DNA from: an uncultured Muribaculaceae bacterium
GTDB lineage: Bacteria; Bacteroidota; Bacteroidia; Bacteroidales; Muribaculaceae
Direction: 5' to 3'
Assembly (NCBI GenBank): GCA_910586975.1
Contig: CAJUKX010000054.1
Span: 1-9,651 of the forward strand
DNA: 9,651 nt
Shown: positions 6,740 to 9,651 of the stretch, piece by piece
How positions within the stretch are numbered: position 1 is the first letter of the stretch
How the letters are laid out: every line of letters begins with the position of its first letter
Translations under genes and position numbers: made by a program
The notes under the pieces: generated by a model
Seen by the model: the letters and a program-made list of their open reading frames with translations, nothing else
The model's database searches: none
Told to the model about the DNA's origin: nothing

Positions 6740-8544
6740 CAGAGTGTGATTGTATGGAGTTTGAGGGGTTCGGTATTGGCGTAGAGCCATTCCAGGGGAC
6801 GGCCTTCGAGTCCCGGCGCAAGGGCTTCGCGCACCTGTCGGTGGTATTCATTCACCCATTCTATTTCCTGGTTGGTCATGATTTCTGTGTCAAACAGCGA
6901 CAGATCGAAGGGGCAAAGGGTCAATGTCTCGAATTTGTAGAAGTTGCCGAATTCGGTGGTCATGGCCGGTACGGTGAGTACCAGGTTCTCGCAGCGTATG
7001 CCGTGTACGTTCTCTTTGTAAAGTCCGGGTTCGTTTGATGTGATCATTCCGGGGGTGAGCGGGGTGGGAACGTAGTTCAGACGTATGCTCTGGGGGCCTT
7101 CGTGTACATTGAGGAAATGTCCTACGCCGTGGCCTGTGCCGTGCAGGTAGCTGAGGCCTTCTTTCCAGAGGAACTGGCGGGCAAGTGCATCGAGCTGAGC
7201 ACCGCATGTGCCCTGTGGGAAGATGGCCGAGCCGAGTGCGATGTGGCCTTTCATCACCAGAGTGAAGTCGCGCTTTTCTTCAGCGGTAGGAGCGTCTGAC
7301 ATGGCTATGGTGCGGGTAATGTCGGTGGTGCCGTCGAGGTATTGTGCGCCCGAGTCGATCAGCAGCAGGCCTTTCTTGTCGAGGGTCGAATTTGAGTTTT
7401 CGTCGGCCTCGTAGTGTACTATGGCACCGTGGGCTTCGTATCCGGCGATTGTGCCGAAGCTTTCATCGAAGTACAATTCTCCGGCCGAACGGTATTTGCG
7501 CAGGATTTCGGCTACGTCCATTTCTGTGAGTTTGTCGCCGGCAGCCACACGGTCTTGAATCTCGCACAGCGATTTTACCATGGCTATGCCGTCGCGGTGC
7601 ATGGCCGCGCGCACACCTTCGAGCTGTACGTCATTCTTGCAGGCTTTGTCCATGGCTATGGCACTTGCGCCTTTCACGGCCTTGGCTCCGAGTACATCTA
7701 CTATGCCGGCCGATGTACGCGACTTGTCAACCAGAACTTTCGCATCGGCGGCAAGCGATTTCAGATATTCTTTTACAGAAGAGTAGGGGGCGGTCTTCAC
7801 TCCCTCGGCCTTGAGATATTCGGCAAGGGCAGCGTCAACTTTGGCGTCGTCTATAAAGAGTACGTTCTCCTCGGGCGACAGATACAGGAATGATGTCACT
7901 ACCGGGTTGTATTTAACATCGTTGCTGCGTATGTTCAGCACCCATGCTATTTCGTCGAGAGCCGAGATGAAGGTGGATGCTGCCATCTGTTTCTTTACAT
8001 TGGCAAGTACGGCGGCAATCTTGTTGCGGGCACGCTTGCCGGCATATTTTATATCGTGTACAAATGCCTTGCATTCGGGCAATGCGGGGCGGTCGGTCCA
8101 TACGGCGTCGATGGGGTCGAAGTCTGAGTTGAGCACGATGCCGTGGGCATTAAGGCTCATCTCAAGGTTTTCTTTGTCGATTACCGAGAATACCATGCCG
8201 TTGATTCCTACAGTTTCGCCGGCGTGCAGTGTGGTGGTCAGCCATTGCGAAATCGAGGGTGTCTCGGGCAGGCCGTCTTTCATCAGTTTTATTTCTGTGC
8301 CTTCGAGTTGGTCGGCTGCCTGAAGGAAGTAGCGTGAGTCTGTCCACAGCAATGCGGCATCAAGAGTTACAACCAGGTCGCCGGCCGAACCGGTGAATCC
8401 GCTCAGCATGCGGCGTGCCTGCCAGTGGGGCGAGAGGTATTCACTCATGTGGGGGTCTGCCTGGGGCACTATCACTGCCGAGATTCCGGCGGCCTTCATC
8501 TGTCCGCGCAATTCGTTCAAGCGCGTATTAATGTTTTCTTTCAT
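6739..8544 (-). CDS. Xaa-Pro aminopeptidase, M24B family (aminopeptidase P type)
   Basis: This 601-residue cytoplasmic metallopeptidase removes an N-terminal residue when the second residue is proline. It has the three-domain layout of the long, XPNPEP1-like form: two creatinase N-type domains (about 1-300), a pita-bread catalytic domain (about 310-525) and a short C-terminal M24_C extension (about 535-601). The five dinuclear-metal ligands are present: D397 and D408 in DSGAQYLDGTTDITRT, H472 in HGTGHGVGH, E505 in SNEPGLY and E519 in IRCEN. The substrate histidines H372 (HGAIVHY) and H481 (NVHEGPQ) are also present, so it should be active. The ATG lies nine bases after the yraN stop. Its TGA shares one base with the ATG of the carbonic anhydrase-like gene, so translation of the two is probably coupled. 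It likely helps degrade proline-rich peptides. Confidence 0.96.
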   Translation of the reverse strand: MKENINTRLNELRGQMKAAGISAVIVPQADPHMSEYLSPHWQARRMLSGFTGSAGDLVVTLDAALLWTDSRYFLQAADQLEGTEIKLMKDGLPETPSISQWLTTTLHAGETVGINGMVFSVIDKENLEMSLNAHGIVLNSDFDPIDAVWTDRPALPECKAFVHDIKYAGKRARNKIAAVLANVKKQMAASTFISALDEIAWVLNIRSNDVKYNPVVTSFLYLSPEENVLFIDDAKVDAALAEYLKAEGVKTAPYSSVKEYLKSLAADAKVLVDKSRTSAGIVDVLGAKAVKGASAIAMDKACKNDVQLEGVRAAMHRDGIAMVKSLCEIQDRVAAGDKLTEMDVAEILRKYRSAGELYFDESFGTIAGYEAHGAIVHYEADENSNSTLDKKGLLLIDSGAQYLDGTTDITRTIAMSDAPTAEEKRDFTLVMKGHIALGSAIFPQGTCGAQLDALARQFLWKEGLSYLHGTGHGVGHFLNVHEGPQSIRLNYVPTPLTPGMITSNEPGLYKENVHGIRCENLVLTVPAMTTEFGNFYKFETLTLCPFDLSLFDTEIMTNQEIEWVNEYHRQVREALAPGLEGRPLEWLYANTEPLKLHTITL

Positions 8545-8553
8545 ATTAGTATT

Positions 8554-8925
8554 CTATCTATATGTTTTGAGCGACGGGAATATTGCGTCCTCAATATGTT
8601 CTATCGTATAGTCATTGGCATTGCCACTGATACTGAAAACATCAAACTGGGCATCTTGTTTGATGTCGTGGCTCTGAATGTAGGCATCGGCGGCTCGCGT
8701 CAGTCGGTTTATTTTGCGTGAGTCGATGGCATCGAGAGGGTCTACCGAGTCGTCGGTGCGTGTTTTGACTTCTGCAAATACTATCCTGGTATCCTTTATG
8801 GCGATTATGTCAATTTCATTATGACCGGCTCGCCAATTGCGTTCAACTACCGTGTAGCCCTTACGGCGATAGATATCACATGCAATATCTTCGCCCCACT
8901 TTCCGATGTTGTTATGCAATGCCAT
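8554..8925 (-). CDS. yraN: YraN/UPF0102 family protein, predicted nuclease fold
   Basis: The protein has 123 residues, the usual length for this family. Motifs in order: NIGKWGEDIACDIYRRKGY (6-24; E12 and D13), RNWRAGHNEIDIIA (29-42; E37 and D39) and VFAEVKTR (49-56; E52 and K54). Together these form the D/E...D...ExK pattern of restriction-endonuclease-like folds related to Holliday-junction resolvases. The family is widespread, but its biochemical role is not established. The gene starts 23 bases after a consensus -7 element and ends nine bases before the aminopeptidase ATG, making it the first gene of a three-gene transcript. Its functional link to the other two is not obvious. Confidence 0.93.
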   Translation of the reverse strand: MALHNNIGKWGEDIACDIYRRKGYTVVERNWRAGHNEIDIIAIKDTRIVFAEVKTRTDDSVDPLDAIDSRKINRLTRAADAYIQSHDIKQDAQFDVFSISGNANDYTIEHIEDAIFPSLKTYR

Positions 8926-8947
8926 TATATATAATATATGTATAGCG

Positions 8948-8978
8948 CAAAGTTAATGAAAAAAATATTAGGTGCAAA
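8948..8978 (-). promoter_or_regulatory. Consensus Bacteroidota promoter of the yraN unit
   Basis: On the minus strand TTTG (8978-8975) and TAACTTTG (8955-8948) are separated by 19 bp. The -7 element lies 22 bases upstream of the yraN ATG. No other promoter is seen in this three-gene unit, so it probably drives all three. Confidence 0.85.
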
Positions 8979-8979
8979 A

Positions 8980-9006
8980 AGAATGTTGTGTAAACATTCT
9001 CAGAAT
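8980..9006. promoter_or_regulatory. Inverted repeat upstream of the yraN promoter, candidate operator
   Basis: AGAATGTT (8980-8987) and AACATTCT (8993-9000) form a perfect 8-bp inverted repeat with a five-base centre. A third half-site, AGAAT (9002-9006), makes a second palindrome, ATTCT-C-AGAAT (8996-9006). The cluster begins one base beyond the -33 element of the yraN promoter. A regulator site is plausible but unproven, and the AT-rich context raises the chance of coincidence. Confidence 0.45.
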
Positions 9007-9277
9007 CTGTTTAATTTAAATAGGAGAAAAGTAAAAAAATTACCCTGCCGTTATTAAAAATATAGGGTAGGAGAGGATAAAAAAACACACATTCCTCAAA
9101 AAAATCTATGTTTATTCCGGCAGCAAGAAAAAAAATTCATAAAGCCCATATCACCCAAAAATCCAAAAACGCCCATTCCTCCCAAAACTCCCCAAAAAAT
9201 CTCAAAAACATAACTCCCTGATAATCAGTAATGAGTTAAAAAATCATGTTTTTTAGCATAAAAAAGTTGGTAAAAAA
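9007..9277. other. Gene-free A-rich, G-poor region with phased A-tracts
   Basis: No credible coding sequence is seen here. The plus strand is rich in A and C and poor in G, especially at about 9136-9210. A-tracts occur at 9079-9085, 9098-9104, 9128-9135, 9157-9161, 9165-9169, 9184-9187, 9194-9199 and 9204-9208. The later ones repeat at roughly 8-10 bp with one missing near 9175, which is the helical phasing that bends DNA. The region ends at the first of two strong promoters, so it may act as a curved or UP-like upstream element. A minor inverted repeat (TACCCT at 9041-9046, AGGGTA at 9064-9069) is not obviously meaningful. Confidence 0.6.
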
Positions 9278-9309
9278 TTTGGAGGGTAAGTAAAAAAGGT
9301 GTAACTTTG
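9278..9309 (+). promoter_or_regulatory. Promoter P1 of a presumed rRNA operon
   Basis: TTTG (9278-9281) and TAACTTTG (9302-9309) are separated by 20 bp, a full match to the Bacteroidota consensus. Transcription should start near 9315 and run toward the right edge. It is the first of two near-identical promoters. Confidence 0.8.
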
Positions 9310-9333
9310 CACTCGCTTTCGGGAACGAAGCAA
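9301..9333 (+). repeat. 33-bp promoter/initial-transcript repeat, copy 1
   Basis: Bases 9301-9333 recur at 9402-9434 with one difference (G9323 versus A9424). The repeat covers the -7 element, the expected start site and a hairpin (9315-9331) with a GGAA loop. Confidence 0.95.
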
Positions 9334-9378
9334 GCGAACAAAGAAATGATGAAAAAGTTCAAAAAAATCGAACAAAAA

Positions 9379-9410
9379 TTTGGTAGATTCAAAAATAGTT
9401 CGTAACTTTG
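9379..9410 (+). promoter_or_regulatory. Promoter P2 of a presumed rRNA operon
   Basis: TTTG (9379-9382) and TAACTTTG (9403-9410) are again 20 bp apart. The elements and their AAAAATTTGG context (9374-9383, compare 9273-9282) lie exactly 101 bp after those of P1. Tandem strong promoters are typical of rRNA operons. Confidence 0.8.
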
Positions 9411-9434
9411 CACTCGCTTTCGGAAACGAAGCAA
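9402..9434 (+). repeat. 33-bp promoter/initial-transcript repeat, copy 2
   Basis: This is the second copy of the unit at 9301-9333. The single change falls in the hairpin loop, turning GGAA into GAAA, so both copies keep a GNRA tetraloop on an identical stem. Confidence 0.95.
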
Positions 9435-9651
9435 TTCCGAGAACATTGAAACGATTACAATAGACATACGAAGAGTAGTACAAGAGCACGATAGAAATAT
9501 CAACCTCAAGTCAATTCTTAAGCACAATAGAGCATCCGCCGGGATGGTCAGCGGGACAATCGCAAGATGTCCGGCCGGCTTTAGGCAAACAACTTTAAAA
9601 AGTTGTCTGCTTTTCTTAAAATAGAAAAGAAAAAGACAATATACAACAACG
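9416..9651 (+). ncRNA. Structured leader of a presumed rRNA operon (16S gene beyond the edge)
   Basis: About 235 bases after P2 hold no coding sequence but several RNA hairpins: CATCC/GGATG (9533-9546), GGACA/TGTCC (9554-9572) inside GCCGG/CCGGC (9538-9579), a 12-position stem at 9585-9610 and CTTTTCT/AGAAAAG (9610-9629). Tandem consensus promoters, a long non-coding structured leader and an assembly end at this point together suggest a ribosomal RNA operon. The 16S gene itself is not in the window, so this remains an inference. A tRNA operon or a structured regulatory RNA are alternatives. Confidence 0.6.
9585..9617 (+). terminator. Terminator-like hairpin in the leader, possible attenuator or processing stem
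   Basis: Bases 9585-9596 pair with 9599-9610 apart from one A-C mismatch (9588 with 9607), and TTTTCTT follows at 9611-9617. That is the shape of an intrinsic terminator. The same U-run can instead pair in the next hairpin (9610-9616 with 9623-9629), so the two structures could compete. Confidence 0.5.

Noticed and set aside
6740..6790. Extended start of the carbonic anhydrase-like protein at 6790
   Set aside because: The extra residues lie within the aminopeptidase gene. The ATG at 6739 gives the normal family N-terminus and a typical one-base stop/start overlap.
7414..7893. Plus-strand frame of 159 codons inside the aminopeptidase gene
   Set aside because: It is a shadow of the M24 peptidase gene on the other strand, with no promoter or recognisable product.
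9301..9434. Two 33-bp repeats as a small CRISPR array
   Set aside because: There are only two copies, the repeat contains a consensus -7 element, the upstream -33 context is duplicated too, and no cas gene is nearby.
9225..9527. Minus-strand frames of 78-100 codons in the right-hand region
   Set aside because: Their internal repeated segments simply reflect the duplicated promoter block read backwards, and the composition is that of A-rich non-coding DNA.
9434..9651. tRNA genes or the 16S gene start within the right edge
   Set aside because: No cloverleaf or conserved T-loop is seen, and the conserved 16S 5' sequence (AGAGTTTGAT) is not reached before the sequence ends.

Overview
The window looks like one complete contig from a short-read assembly of a Bacteroidales bacterium, probably Muribaculaceae-like; the family is an inference. 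Five promoters carry a Bacteroidota-type -7 element (TAnnTTTG); four of them also have TTTG 19-20 bp upstream, and the fifth has a suboptimal 23-bp spacer. There are no Shine-Dalgarno-like sequences before the genes, and the proteins resemble Bacteroidales families (Fsr-like MFS carrier, TPR/TM/HTH regulator, beta-barrel porin, long M24 aminopeptidase). Bases 1-19 match the 3' end of the Illumina TruSeq read-1 adapter, so the left edge is a sequencing artefact. The right edge stops in what looks like the leader of a ribosomal RNA operon, a usual break point for assemblies.

Left block, plus strand (20-3400): the Lys/Ala/Pro-rich C-terminal tail of an unidentified protein; a 75-aa two-helix membrane protein overlapping it by ATGA; gpmI, the cofactor-independent phosphoglycerate mutase of glycolysis; a strong hairpin terminator; then an MFS efflux carrier of the fosmidomycin-resistance (Fsr) type. 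A bidirectional terminator at 3427-3471 separates this block from the next.

Middle block, minus strand (3477-6056): a secreted outer-membrane beta-barrel protein and, upstream of it, an AT-rich gene for a TPR protein with a lipoprotein-type signal, one internal membrane helix and a C-terminal helix-turn-helix. Between them lies a perfect 58-bp palindrome built from four AGTACGGAAA boxes, touching the weak promoter of the barrel gene. This arrangement is the most system-like part of the window: a membrane-spanning regulator, a candidate operator and an outer-membrane target.

Right block, minus strand (6200-8925): one transcription unit, yraN (UPF0102 nuclease fold) - Xaa-Pro aminopeptidase - gamma carbonic anhydrase-like hexapeptide protein. 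It starts at a consensus promoter preceded by an inverted repeat and ends at a hairpin terminator.

The last 726 bases hold no convincing gene. They contain a very A-rich, G-poor stretch with roughly helically phased A-tracts, two tandem consensus promoters duplicated at exactly 101 bp, and a structured leader pointing out of the contig, most likely toward a 16S rRNA gene.
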